Positions 1-7,339 of a stretch of DNA of 27,091 nt are shown piece after piece (within the stretch, counting starts at the first letter, position 1; every line of letters starts with the position of its first letter). The stretch spans positions 1-27,091 of the forward strand of contig JBDREF010000172.1 of NCBI GenBank assembly GCA_043820045.1, written 5' to 3'. The stretch comes from JBDREF01 sp043820045. GTDB lineage: Bacteria > Planctomycetota > Phycisphaerae > Sedimentisphaerales > Anaerobacaceae. The position numbers and the translations under genes were made by a program. The notes below the pieces were generated by a model. That model did no database searches and was not told the DNA's origin. It was given only the letters and a program-made list of their open reading frames with translations.

Positions 1-1773
1 GCCAAAAGCCTGACCGCGGCCGGCTGCTGCCACGGCGATTCGGCGCTTATCGAAGGAATCGGCTCACTGCGTGAATTCTACCACCTCGTTCAGGCGGGAG
101 TTCCCTTCCCCACGGATTCGACGGGCACCTTCATCGGCTACAAGACCGATCACGACCCCTTCGAACGCGCGACATCGGCCGGTCCCAAGACGAGCCGATT
201 CATGAGCGAATGTTTGCAGAAGCAACTCGAACGCTACCGCGTTGCGATTCACGACCGGCAGGAAGCCGCGCATCTGCTCACAATCGGCTCCGGCGAATCG
301 AAGAGAATAGCGGGCCTCGTCACCATCGATAAGAAAAGCATTGCTAAGACAAATGAGGCTATCAATGTCTATCTCGCCGCCAACATCGTTCTTGCCGCCG
401 GCGGCCCCGGCGAGATGTTCAAGACGACCGTTTATCCGAAAGGCCAACTCGGAATCCATGGCCTTGCGTTCAAGGCGGGTCTGATTGGAGCCAATCTGAC
501 CGAATCGCAGTTTGGCTTAGCCAGCATTAGGTTCCGCTGGAACGTCTCAGGCACATACATGCAGGTGATTCCGCGTATTTTCAGCACCGACGCCGACGGC
601 AAAAACGAAAAAGAATTCCTGACGCCCTTCTTCCCATCGATGAGCAAGATGGCAACAAATATCTTTCTAAAGGGTTATCAGTGGCCCTTCGACCCGCAGC
701 GCATCGAGAACCTGCAATCGTCGTTGATCGACGTTCTGGTCTTCAACGAAACGCAGAAAGGCCGTCGCGTCTATATGGACTTTCTGCGCAACCCCGTCGG
801 CGGCGATTCCATGAAAGCATTCGACATCGACGCTCTCGAACCGGAAGCCAAAGAGTACCTGCAAAAAGCCGGCGCGCTGCAGAAGACGCCTATCGAACGG
901 CTCGCGCACATGAACGGCCCCGCTATCGACATCTACACAGAGAACGGCATTGATTTGTATTCCGAGCCGCTTGAAATCGCGGTCTGCGCCCAGCATAACA
1001 ACGGCGGTTTTGCAGTGGATAAATGGTGGCAGTCCAACATACCTCAGACTTTCGTAATCGGCGAGATGGCCGGTACTCACGGCGTGAAACGTCCGGGCGG
1101 CTCGGCCCTTAATGCAGGCCAGGCCGGCGGGCTGCGAGCAGCCCAATACATTGTCAACGCCTGCGGCTGCGACCTGCCGGATTACTCGGACGAACAATCG
1201 CAGATCGACCGCCAACTTAGCAGCCTTGTCGCCGGCTTCGAAGGCTGCAAGAACTCGACCGGCCTGGATCCGCAGGAAGTATTGGAGCAAGTCCGAAGCC
1301 GTATGACCGCTTCGGGCGGGCATATCAGAGAATCGAAAGATGCGCAGCGAGCCTTGAAAGAAGCGGTTACGCTGTACAGGGCCGTACATGAAAAAGGCTT
1401 GCGCGTCAAAGAGCCTAAATCATTAATCGCAGCGATACAGGCCGAGCACTTGGCTCTTACGAGCGTTGCGTATCTCAAGGCGGTCGTGGAGTTGCTCGGC
1501 CAGGACAGCGGTTCGCGCGGCTCGCACCTTGTACTCTCGGATGGCGGAATCGAGATTCATCCTGACGTGATTGACAAAGCCACCGGCAAGCCGCTCAAGT
1601 TCAAGCCGGAGAACCAGTCATTGAGGAATTCCATCCTGCATATCGAGTACGACGAAAGTTCGCCCGATTTGTTCCGCAGCGAGAACATCGCCCTGAGACC
1701 GGCGCCGACCTACCGCAAGGCCTTCGAGCCGGCATGGCAGGATTACAGAGAAGGCAAAATCTACAGCGCCTGA
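1..1773 (+). CDS. FAD-dependent oxidoreductase (succinate dehydrogenase/fumarate reductase flavoprotein-like), N-terminus missing
   Basis: The reading frame is open from base 1 to the TGA at 1771-1773, so about 590 residues are visible and the N-terminal part, which should carry the Rossmann dinucleotide-binding GxGxxG motif, lies outside the window. A second flavin-binding stretch is seen in AANIVLAAGGPGEMF near residue 125, and the C-terminal flavin-contacting segment in IGEMAGTHGVKRPGGSALN near residue 355. These match the FAD_binding_2 superfamily (flavoprotein subunits of fumarate reductase and succinate dehydrogenase, L-aspartate oxidase). The substrate cannot be read from the sequence. 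No iron-sulfur or membrane-anchor subunit follows, so it is probably a stand-alone soluble enzyme. A PfkB kinase starts 21 bases downstream with a strong ribosome binding site, which suggests co-transcription and a role in sugar-acid or polyol breakdown. That role is inference only. Confidence 0.8.
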   Translation, partial: AKSLTAAGCCHGDSALIEGIGSLREFYHLVQAGVPFPTDSTGTFIGYKTDHDPFERATSAGPKTSRFMSECLQKQLERYRVAIHDRQEAAHLLTIGSGESKRIAGLVTIDKKSIAKTNEAINVYLAANIVLAAGGPGEMFKTTVYPKGQLGIHGLAFKAGLIGANLTESQFGLASIRFRWNVSGTYMQVIPRIFSTDADGKNEKEFLTPFFPSMSKMATNIFLKGYQWPFDPQRIENLQSSLIDVLVFNETQKGRRVYMDFLRNPVGGDSMKAFDIDALEPEAKEYLQKAGALQKTPIERLAHMNGPAIDIYTENGIDLYSEPLEIAVCAQHNNGGFAVDKWWQSNIPQTFVIGEMAGTHGVKRPGGSALNAGQAGGLRAAQYIVNACGCDLPDYSDEQSQIDRQLSSLVAGFEGCKNSTGLDPQEVLEQVRSRMTASGGHIRESKDAQRALKEAVTLYRAVHEKGLRVKEPKSLIAAIQAEHLALTSVAYLKAVVELLGQDSGSRGSHLVLSDGGIEIHPDVIDKATGKPLKFKPENQSLRNSILHIEYDESSPDLFRSENIALRPAPTYRKAFEPAWQDYREGKIYSA

Positions 1774-1779
1774 TTATGT

Positions 1780-1789
1780 AGGAAGGAGA
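1780..1789 (+). promoter_or_regulatory. Strong Shine-Dalgarno site of the PfkB kinase gene
   Basis: AGGAAGGAGA ends five bases before the ATG at 1795. It fixes that ATG as the start and shows that the kinase is translated independently in the short gap after the flavoprotein gene. Confidence 0.8.
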
Positions 1790-1794
1790 ACCTC

Positions 1795-2895
1795 ATGGCA
1801 GTGATAAACGTAAAGCCGGCTTCGGAATGTAACTATGACATAGTCTCCTTGGGCGAGATTATGATTCGACTGGACCCGGGCGAGGAGAGAATTCATACGA
1901 CGCGGCATTTTCGAGCGTGGGAAGGCGGCGGGGAATACAACGTCGCCCGAGGTCTGAAACGCTGCTTCGGCAAGAGAGCCGCAGTAGTCACCGCAATCGC
2001 GGACAACCCTATCGGAAGACTGTTAGAGGACTTGATATTTCAGGGCGGCGTGAATATGGAGTACGTCAAATGGGTGCCGTACGACGGGATTGGCAGGAAA
2101 GTCCGGGTCGGCCTGAATTTCACCGAGCGAGGCTTCGGCGTGCGGGCCGCCGTAGGCTGCTCGGACAGGGCCAACAGTGCGGCGTCGCAGTTGAAGAAAG
2201 GGGATATCGACTGGGGCAAAATATTCGGTAGCGACGGCAGCCGCTGGTTCCATACCGGCGGGATATTCGCGGGCCTTTCCGAAACAACACCCGATGTCAT
2301 CCTGGAGGCGGTGACAGCCGCAAAGAAACACGGCACGATAGTCTCCTACGATTTGAACTACCGCAAGTCGCTCTGGCAGGATATCGGGGGACAGCAGAAG
2401 GCAAAGCAGGTCAACCGTGCAATCGCCCCGTACGTGGACGTGATGCTGGGCAATGAAGAAGATTTCACGGCGGCGCTCGGCTTCGAGGTCAAGGGCATGG
2501 ATAAGGGCTATTCGAAGCTCGACCCGGGAAACTTCAAGAAGATGATCGCCGAGGTAGTGAAGGAATTTCCGAGCCTTAAAGTCGTCGCAACAACTTTGCG
2601 CAACGCAAAAACCGCCTCAGTGAATGACTGGGGGGCTGTCATATACGCCGAAGGCAAGTTTCATGAGGCAACTTTGCGGGGCGACCTTGAAATCTACGAC
2701 CGGGTCGGAGGCGGCGACAGCTTCGCATCGGGACTGATCTACGGCCTGATGGAAGGCAAGACGCCCGAGGAATCGGTCAACTACGGCGCTGCGCACGGAG
2801 CTTTAGCAATGACCACGCCGGGCGATACAACCACGGCCAGCCTGCGCGAGGTCGAGAAAGTAATGGGCGGCGGAAGCGCAAGAGTCGATAGATAA
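1795..2895 (+). CDS. PfkB-family carbohydrate kinase, 2-keto-3-deoxygluconate kinase-like
   Basis: This is a 366-residue cytoplasmic kinase of the ribokinase/PfkB family, which phosphorylates a sugar or sugar-acid hydroxyl with ATP. The N-terminal family signature is visible in YDIVSLGEIMIRLDPG (about residues 14-29) followed by the glycine-rich EGGGEYNVARGL. The C-terminal PfkB signature is RVGGGDSFASGL, with the catalytic base predicted at Asp308. The variant GGGDSF in place of GAGD is typical of proteins annotated as 2-keto-3-deoxygluconate kinases. The segment SYDLNYRKSLW also fits that group. At 366 residues it is slightly longer than the usual 310-340. It follows the flavoprotein gene by 21 bases, so the two probably form an operon. 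Substrate assignment is inference; a deoxy-pentose kinase is an alternative because mtnA lies next downstream. Confidence 0.85.
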   Translation: MAVINVKPASECNYDIVSLGEIMIRLDPGEERIHTTRHFRAWEGGGEYNVARGLKRCFGKRAAVVTAIADNPIGRLLEDLIFQGGVNMEYVKWVPYDGIGRKVRVGLNFTERGFGVRAAVGCSDRANSAASQLKKGDIDWGKIFGSDGSRWFHTGGIFAGLSETTPDVILEAVTAAKKHGTIVSYDLNYRKSLWQDIGGQQKAKQVNRAIAPYVDVMLGNEEDFTAALGFEVKGMDKGYSKLDPGNFKKMIAEVVKEFPSLKVVATTLRNAKTASVNDWGAVIYAEGKFHEATLRGDLEIYDRVGGGDSFASGLIYGLMEGKTPEESVNYGAAHGALAMTTPGDTTTASLREVEKVMGGGSARVDR

Positions 2896-2920
2896 CGCTC
2901 TTGCGAAAACGATATTTGTC

Positions 2921-2940
2921 ATTCCCGCGAAAGCGGGAAT
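2921..2940. repeat. Short perfect hairpin repeat (ATTCCCGC-GAAA-GCGGGAAT)
   Basis: The sequence is a perfect 8-bp stem closed by a GAAA tetraloop, 25 bases after the kinase stop codon. The same core is a common dispersed palindrome in many bacterial genomes (similar in form to the neisserial dRS3 type). It lacks a following T-run, so it is not a typical intrinsic terminator, but an RNA hairpin there could protect the 3' end of the upstream message. Confidence 0.75.
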
Positions 2941-2947
2941 CCAAGGC

Positions 2948-3021
2948 GTAGGGTGTGCAACTTGTTGCACACGCGGAAGCTAAAGTAACCGCGTGTGCAA
3001 AATAAATTTTGCACACCCTAC
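2948..3021. repeat. Nested palindromic element (MITE-like) between the kinase gene and mtnA
   Basis: The outer arms GTAGGGTGTGCAA (2948-2960) and TTGCACACCCTAC (3009-3021) are a perfect 13-bp inverted repeat. Inside them TTGCACACGCGG (2965-2976) and CCGCGTGTGCAA (2989-3000) form a perfect 12-bp inverted repeat. The same bases can alternatively fold as two side-by-side hairpins built on GTGTGCAA/TTGCACAC (2953-2972 and 2993-3016). The element carries no protein gene and looks like a small non-autonomous palindromic repeat. Confidence 0.75.
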
Positions 3022-3058
3022 CTGTAAAACTATGCTGAAGTTTCAGCGAAAGGGATTC

Positions 3059-4120
3059 ATGATTGTCAAGACGGTTGAATGGATTGGCGGCGTTGACGGC
3101 TATCTGGAAATGGTGGACCAGCGGCGGCTGCCAGCGGAACTCGTCAGGCTTCAGTGCCGGGACACGAAGGTCCTTTTCGACGCGATAAAGACGCTCGCGG
3201 TTCGCGGCGCCCCGGCCATAGGAGTCGCAGCTGCCTACGGGCTCGTCCTAACTCTGCAAAAGATGCATGCAGACGACAGTGTTGAGAAAACTCTTGAAGC
3301 GTTAGCCGAAGCACGTGAGTACCTCGCATCGTCTCGCCCTACCGCCGTCAATCTGTTCTGGGCGCTGGACAGGGTCTGTACGCTCGCCAATGCAAAGCAC
3401 AGCAAGACGTTGCAGGACCTTCGCGAAGCGGTTTTGGCCGAAGCGAACACTATTTGTCAGGAAGACGCAGATATGTGCCAGGCCATCGGCCGTCACGGCG
3501 AGAAGTTCATCGAGCAAGACGCTGGGATTCTAACACACTGCAACGCCGGTGCGCTTGCGACCGCCGGGCAGGGGACGGCCCTGTCGCCGATGTTCGAGGC
3601 GCACAAGAACGGCAAGAAGTTCAAAGTCTATGCAGACGAAACGCGGCCGTTGCTGCAAGGCGCGCGACTGACCGCGTGGGAGCTGAAGCAGGCGGGAATC
3701 GATGTCACGGTAATCTGCGACAACATGGCCGGATGGCTGATGAAGCAGGGAAAGGTAAACGCCGTAATAACCGGCGCCGACCGAATCGCGGCCAACGGCG
3801 ATACGGCCAACAAAATCGGCACTTACAGCCTGAGCATCCTCGCAAGAGAGCACGGCGTACCGTTCTACATCGCCGCGCCTTCGAGCACGTTCGACCTGAG
3901 CATAAAAACCGGCGCCGAGATACCCATCGAGCAAAGAGACCCCGAAGAAGTAACCAAGTTCGCCGGCACTCAAACCGCCCCCGCCGACGTCAATGTATAT
4001 AACCCGGCATTCGACGTAACAGATGCGTTCAACATAGCCGCCATTATCACCGAAAAAGGCGTAATTGAGAATCCCAACACCGAAAAAATCGCCGAGCACT
4101 TAAACCCCAGCAACACATGA
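3059..4120 (+). CDS. mtnA: S-methyl-5-thioribose-1-phosphate isomerase
   Basis: MtnA converts the aldose methylthioribose 1-phosphate to the ketose methylthioribulose 1-phosphate in the methionine salvage pathway. Starting at the ATG at 3059 the protein has 353 residues, the usual family length. Family motifs appear in order: RGAPAIGVAAAYGL (49-62), THCNAGALAT (159-168) with the catalytic Cys161, ADETRPLLQGARLTAWEL (192-209) and TGADRIAANGDTANKIGT (238-255) with the catalytic Asp241. An upstream in-frame ATG at 2993 exists but falls inside the palindromic repeat and would add 22 residues unlike the family, so I prefer 3059. No other methionine-salvage gene (mtnK, mtnB, mtnC, mtnD) is in the window. 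MtnA is also used in 5-deoxyribose disposal, which could link it to the kinase upstream, but the 163-base gap filled with repeats makes operon membership uncertain. Confidence 0.95.
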   Translation: MIVKTVEWIGGVDGYLEMVDQRRLPAELVRLQCRDTKVLFDAIKTLAVRGAPAIGVAAAYGLVLTLQKMHADDSVEKTLEALAEAREYLASSRPTAVNLFWALDRVCTLANAKHSKTLQDLREAVLAEANTICQEDADMCQAIGRHGEKFIEQDAGILTHCNAGALATAGQGTALSPMFEAHKNGKKFKVYADETRPLLQGARLTAWELKQAGIDVTVICDNMAGWLMKQGKVNAVITGADRIAANGDTANKIGTYSLSILAREHGVPFYIAAPSSTFDLSIKTGAEIPIEQRDPEEVTKFAGTQTAPADVNVYNPAFDVTDAFNIAAIITEKGVIENPNTEKIAEHLNPSNT

Positions 4121-4166
4121 TTCATCGGACTCTCAGCAAAGTTTGAAAAAACAGCAGGTAATCCCA

Positions 4167-4193
4167 ATTGTGCATAGTCACAATGCGCTTTTT
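4167..4193 (+). terminator. Possible weak intrinsic terminator after mtnA
   Basis: ATTGTG (4167-4172) and CACAAT (4179-4184) can pair across a six-base loop, and five T residues follow at 4189-4193. The stem is short and AT-rich and a GCGC spacer separates it from the T-run, so the call is tentative. Confidence 0.3.
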
Positions 4194-4196
4194 CGG

Positions 4197-4305
4197 GTCA
4201 TTTCGAGCGCAACGAAGTGGAGTCGAGAAATCTGTTTTAATAGATTCCTCCACTTCGTCCTCCACAGGACACCTTACGGTGCTTAGGGACTCCGGTCGGA
4301 ATGAC
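4197..4305. repeat. MITE-like dispersed repeat, copy 1 (GTCATTTCGA...TCGGAATGAC ends)
   Basis: The element begins GTCATTTCGAGC (4197-4208) and ends GGTCGGAATGAC (4294-4305). The two ends are imperfect inverted repeats. Internally ACGAAGTGGA (4212-4221) and TCCACTTCGT (4249-4258) are a perfect inverted repeat, and GAAATCT and AGATT flank the loop. A diverged relative with the same ends and the same GAGAAATCT/AGATTTCTC-type core lies at 21621-21751. It has no coding capacity, so any movement would need an enzyme supplied elsewhere. Confidence 0.65.
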
Positions 4306-4354
4306 GAAGGCGTAAATCCTAATCACAATCGGTATAAGTTTCACGCCTTGCCCC

Positions 4355-4384
4355 TTGACTGGGAAGGCCTTAATTTGATATACT
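4355..4384 (+). promoter_or_regulatory. Sigma-70-type promoter for the rhodanese-GLUG gene
   Basis: TTGACT (4355-4360) and TATACT (4379-4384) are separated by 18 bases, each matching its consensus at five of six positions. Transcription would start near 4391, about 64 bases before the ATG at 4455. The gene is therefore probably transcribed separately from mtnA. Confidence 0.6.
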
Positions 4385-4454
4385 GTAAGCCAGTGAAGTG
4401 GAAAAAGTCGTTCTCTGTGCTGTAAAGATTGGGCTGGGGGATGGAGGTTCGATA

Positions 4455-6871
4455 ATGGCCATGTCAAGGTGCATACAAATCCTGCGGGCAATCCCTTTGA
4501 TGTTCCTGGTAGCGTTCACCCCTTGCGCTCTTGCTCATACCGATGTTATAGCGGAACGGGCACGAGACCTCATAGCTTCCACACCCGATCTGGTGGTTGT
4601 GTCGATGTCAGGGAGCCGTACGAATACTGCGGCGTAAGAGGACACATTCCAGGGGCGCTGAATTACCCGTGGACTTCGGGAGTACTACGGGCCCGATATG
4701 AGGAACTGCCGAAAGACGGCCCCATTCTGGTAGTCTGCCAGAGCGGCGGGCGAAGTAACGCAGCCGCAAGCTTTCTGGATTCGAACGGCTTTACAATGGT
4801 CTATGACATGCTGCGCGGAATGAGCGTCTGGCAATGGGAAACCGCACCCTGCAAATACAGCGGCGGCAGCGGCACAGCAACCAACCCCTACCAGATCGCT
4901 ACGGCCGACGACCTGATCGCCCTCGGCGAAACTCCCGAGGACTACGACAAGCACTTCATCCTAACAACCGACATCGACCTCGACCCCAACCTCCCCGGCC
5001 GAAAGGTCTTCGACAGGGCCGTCATAGCGCCGACCATACATTCTTGTCCAGGTTGTTCCAGTGGCTCCGCCTTGGCGGGAATTTTTGATGGTAATGGCCA
5101 TACAATCTCACATCTAACAATTGTGGGCAATGACTTTCTCGGGCTGTTCGGCAGCCTGGATTCTGGTTCCGAGGTCAAGGACCTGGGGCTGCTTGATGTC
5201 AACATCACTGGTTCGGGAAACTATATCGGGGGGCTGGTGGGTTCAAATTGGGGCACTGTGACCCGGTGCTACAGCACTGGCACGGTCAACAGTACCTGTC
5301 AAATTAGCGGCAGCGGCGGTGTCGGCGGTCTCGCGGGGAGCAACGGCAGCACTGTGGCCCAGTGCTACAGCACCGCTGCAATCAGCGGAAAACACTATGT
5401 CGGCGGGCTGGTGGGGTATAATTATGGTCTGGTGGTCCAGTGCTACAGCATAGGGGCGGTCAGCGGCACCGAATGGTGTGTTGGTGGGCTGGTTGGTTTA
5501 AATGAGGACGATGTCTTGCGAAGTGTGTGGGATATGAAAACCTCTGGACTATCGGTAAGTGCCGGTGGCGTGGGATTGACCACGGCCGAGATGATGAACC
5601 CGTACATGCTGGGCCTCAACGGTTTTGGCAACGATCCTAACTGGGTCCTGGATCCTGGGTGGGACTATCCCAGATTGGCCTGGGAAAGGACGCCGGGAGG
5701 TATTATTCCCGAACCCAACATCGATTGGCTGGAAGGACAAGGAACGCCGGAAAAGCCTTATCGCATTGACACCGCGAGCCAACTTATTCTGTTGGGCAAG
5801 GCGGGCATCCTTTGTGAGAAACATATTATCCTTGGTGCAGACATCGACCTGGATCCAAACCTGCCGGAGGGACTCGTTTTTGCGCAGGCCGTAATTCCAG
5901 GTTTCGTGGGTGTCTTTGACGGTAACGACCACACCATCTCGCATCTGACGATCCGGGGGACCGGCTATCTGGGACTGTTTGGGTATTTGGCATCTGAGTC
6001 CGAGGTCAAGAATCTCGGCGTAGTTGATGTTAACATAACCGGTTCAGGTAGCGACATCGGCGCGCTGGTGGGGTCCACAAACGGCGTACTCACAGGAGTC
6101 ACCATATGGGGTAGCAGTGTCTCGAATAGCTACAGCACAGGCACGGTCAGCGGCACTTATGGCGTCGGTGGGCTGGTGGGCAATAACGACGGTAACGTGA
6201 CCGGCTGTTATAGCACCTGTGCGGTCAGCGGAACGAGCCTTGTCGGCGGACTGGTGGGGTTCAGCGCGGGCGATGTGACCCAGTGCTACAGCACTGGTGC
6301 GACCAGCGGCAATGACGATGTCGGCGGGCTGATAGGAAGTACATCCTTCGGCAGCGTGACCCAGTGCTATAGTAGCGGTGTGGTCGGTGGACACAACGGG
6401 GTTGGCGGACTACTTGGAGCAACTTCCATAAGTGTGATCAGTAACTGCTATTCTGTGGCAAGCGTTTCGGGATGTAATAGAGTCGGAGGTCTTGTCGGAT
6501 TAGACTATGAAGTTGGCGAGTTAATCTCGGTCCGCGGGTACCATCTTTCTCGCTGTTACTCGGCGGGATTAGTTGTGGGAGAAAACGAAGTTGGCGGCCT
6601 TCTTGGACACTTTGAGGGCCGTGAGGGCGAACTACCCGCTTTCGATGGTCTCTGGGACATCGAGACCTCCGGCCAGAGCACGAGTGCAGCAGGAACGGGT
6701 AAGACCACCGCCGAAATGCAGACGGCGAGTACGTTCCTTGAGGCCGGTTGGGATTTCGCGGGCGAGACAGCCAATGGGACAGAGGATATCTGGTGGATTC
6801 TTGAAGGGCTGGACTATCCGCGGCTTTGGTGGGAAGACAACGACAATTTACTATTTAATATTGAATATTGA
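4455..6871 (+). CDS. Secreted rhodanese-GLUG repeat protein, interrupted by a one-base frameshift
   Basis: The gene starts at the ATG at 4455, seven bases after GGAGG (4443-4447). It opens with a clear signal peptide ending in an ALA-type cleavage site. A rhodanese-like domain follows, but the frame changes at 4601/4602: STPDLVVV is read in one frame and DVREPYEYCGVRGHIPGALN in the -1 frame. Adding one base there rejoins the domain and gives about 805 residues. The rhodanese active loop CQSGGRS is intact (Cys codon 4736-4738). Two similar modules follow, near residues 134-420 and 424-790. Each opens with a GTxxxPYxI segment and DIDLDPNLP, then FDGN-HTISHLTI, then a run of GLUG repeats of the form VGGLVGxNxGxVxxCYSTGxVSG, about eleven in all. 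GLUG repeats are predicted to form extracellular beta structures. The protein is probably exported; its role is unknown. The frameshift may be a real lesion or a sequencing/assembly error. Confidence 0.8.
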
Positions 6872-6879
6872 CTATTTAT
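6851..6879. repeat. AT-rich TATTGAATATTG-type microrepeat at the end of the GLUG gene
   Basis: CTATTTAATATTGAATATTG and ACTATTTAT run together here and contain the stop codon of the GLUG gene. The final residues FNIEY are encoded by the repeat. A similar low-complexity stretch lies at 22683-22715 before yidC. Confidence 0.5.
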
Positions 6880-6910
6880 CTATGAGCGCTGACATGAATG
6901 GATCCTGACG

Positions 6911-7246
6911 TCAGTCGGACTCATACAGGACCTTCCCCTCTCTTACTGCCCTGCCAATCACATGATGGCTCGAATCTTTCCAATGCGCTACTTCACTGGC
7001 CGAATAAACCAGAATATCAGCCGGTATTCGGAATTCCGAAAGGGATCGCCAAATGCGGGCTGCTTCCTTGCGACGACTGCGCGACTCGCCGAACGGCTCA
7101 CGCTCCACGATTAGAAGGTCAATATCCGAGTGTTGATTCGCCTGGCCGCGTGCCCAGGAGCCGAAAAGAAGAATTCTCTGGGGATGGACTTCGCTCACAA
7201 TCCGTTGAGTCATCCTTTCAATCACATCATCGGGGATGTTCACCAT
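6911..7246 (-). CDS. MNT-type nucleotidyltransferase domain protein (solo)
   Basis: This is a 111-residue minimal nucleotidyltransferase of the DNA polymerase beta superfamily. The core GSWARG motif (29-34) is followed by the metal-binding acidic pair in SDIDLLI (Asp41 and Asp43), and a third acidic residue is likely at Asp77 in PADILVYS. The full catalytic set is present. Members of this family often act as antitoxins that AMPylate a HEPN toxin encoded next to them, but no HEPN gene lies on either side: the convergent GLUG gene ends 39 bases beyond its stop, and the nifU-like gene is upstream. It could be a remnant of an MNT/HEPN pair or a solo transferase. The start is well supported by GAGGAG six bases upstream. 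Confidence 0.8.
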   Translation of the reverse strand: MVNIPDDVIERMTQRIVSEVHPQRILLFGSWARGQANQHSDIDLLIVEREPFGESRSRRKEAARIWRSLSEFRIPADILVYSASEVAHWKDSSHHVIGRAVREGKVLYESD

Positions 7247-7252
7247 TATGAA

Positions 7253-7258
7253 CTCCTC
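7253..7258 (-). promoter_or_regulatory. Ribosome binding site of the MNT nucleotidyltransferase gene
   Basis: On the - strand GAGGAG lies six bases before the ATG at 7246 and fixes the start. Confidence 0.7.
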
Positions 7259-7339
7259 GAGCCGGATCCCAGATTCAGATCAGAGGATTTCGCAGTTGCC
7301 TGCCCGGCGATTATAACGAAAAGCTATCTCGATAGTCGC

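Larger units (their letters stand above)
4121..4454 (+). other. Intergenic region between mtnA and the rhodanese-GLUG gene
   Basis: This 334-base stretch holds no convincing gene. It contains a weak terminator-like hairpin after mtnA (4167-4193), a palindromic dispersed repeat (4197-4305), a good promoter (4355-4384) and the ribosome binding site GGAGG (4443-4447) of the next gene. Confidence 0.7.

Noticed and set aside
2777..3016. Small - strand frame across the palindromic repeats
   Set aside because: It is a shadow of the kinase gene and repeat sequence, with no ribosome site and no family resemblance.
4599..4606. Programmed -1 ribosomal frameshift in the rhodanese-GLUG gene
   Set aside because: The site lacks a slippery X XXY YYZ heptamer and a visible downstream pseudoknot, and the shift falls within a fold-essential segment, so a lesion or sequence error is simpler.
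6872..7339. A complete MNT/HEPN toxin-antitoxin operon
   Set aside because: Only the MNT gene is present; no frame on either strand nearby encodes a HEPN-like protein.
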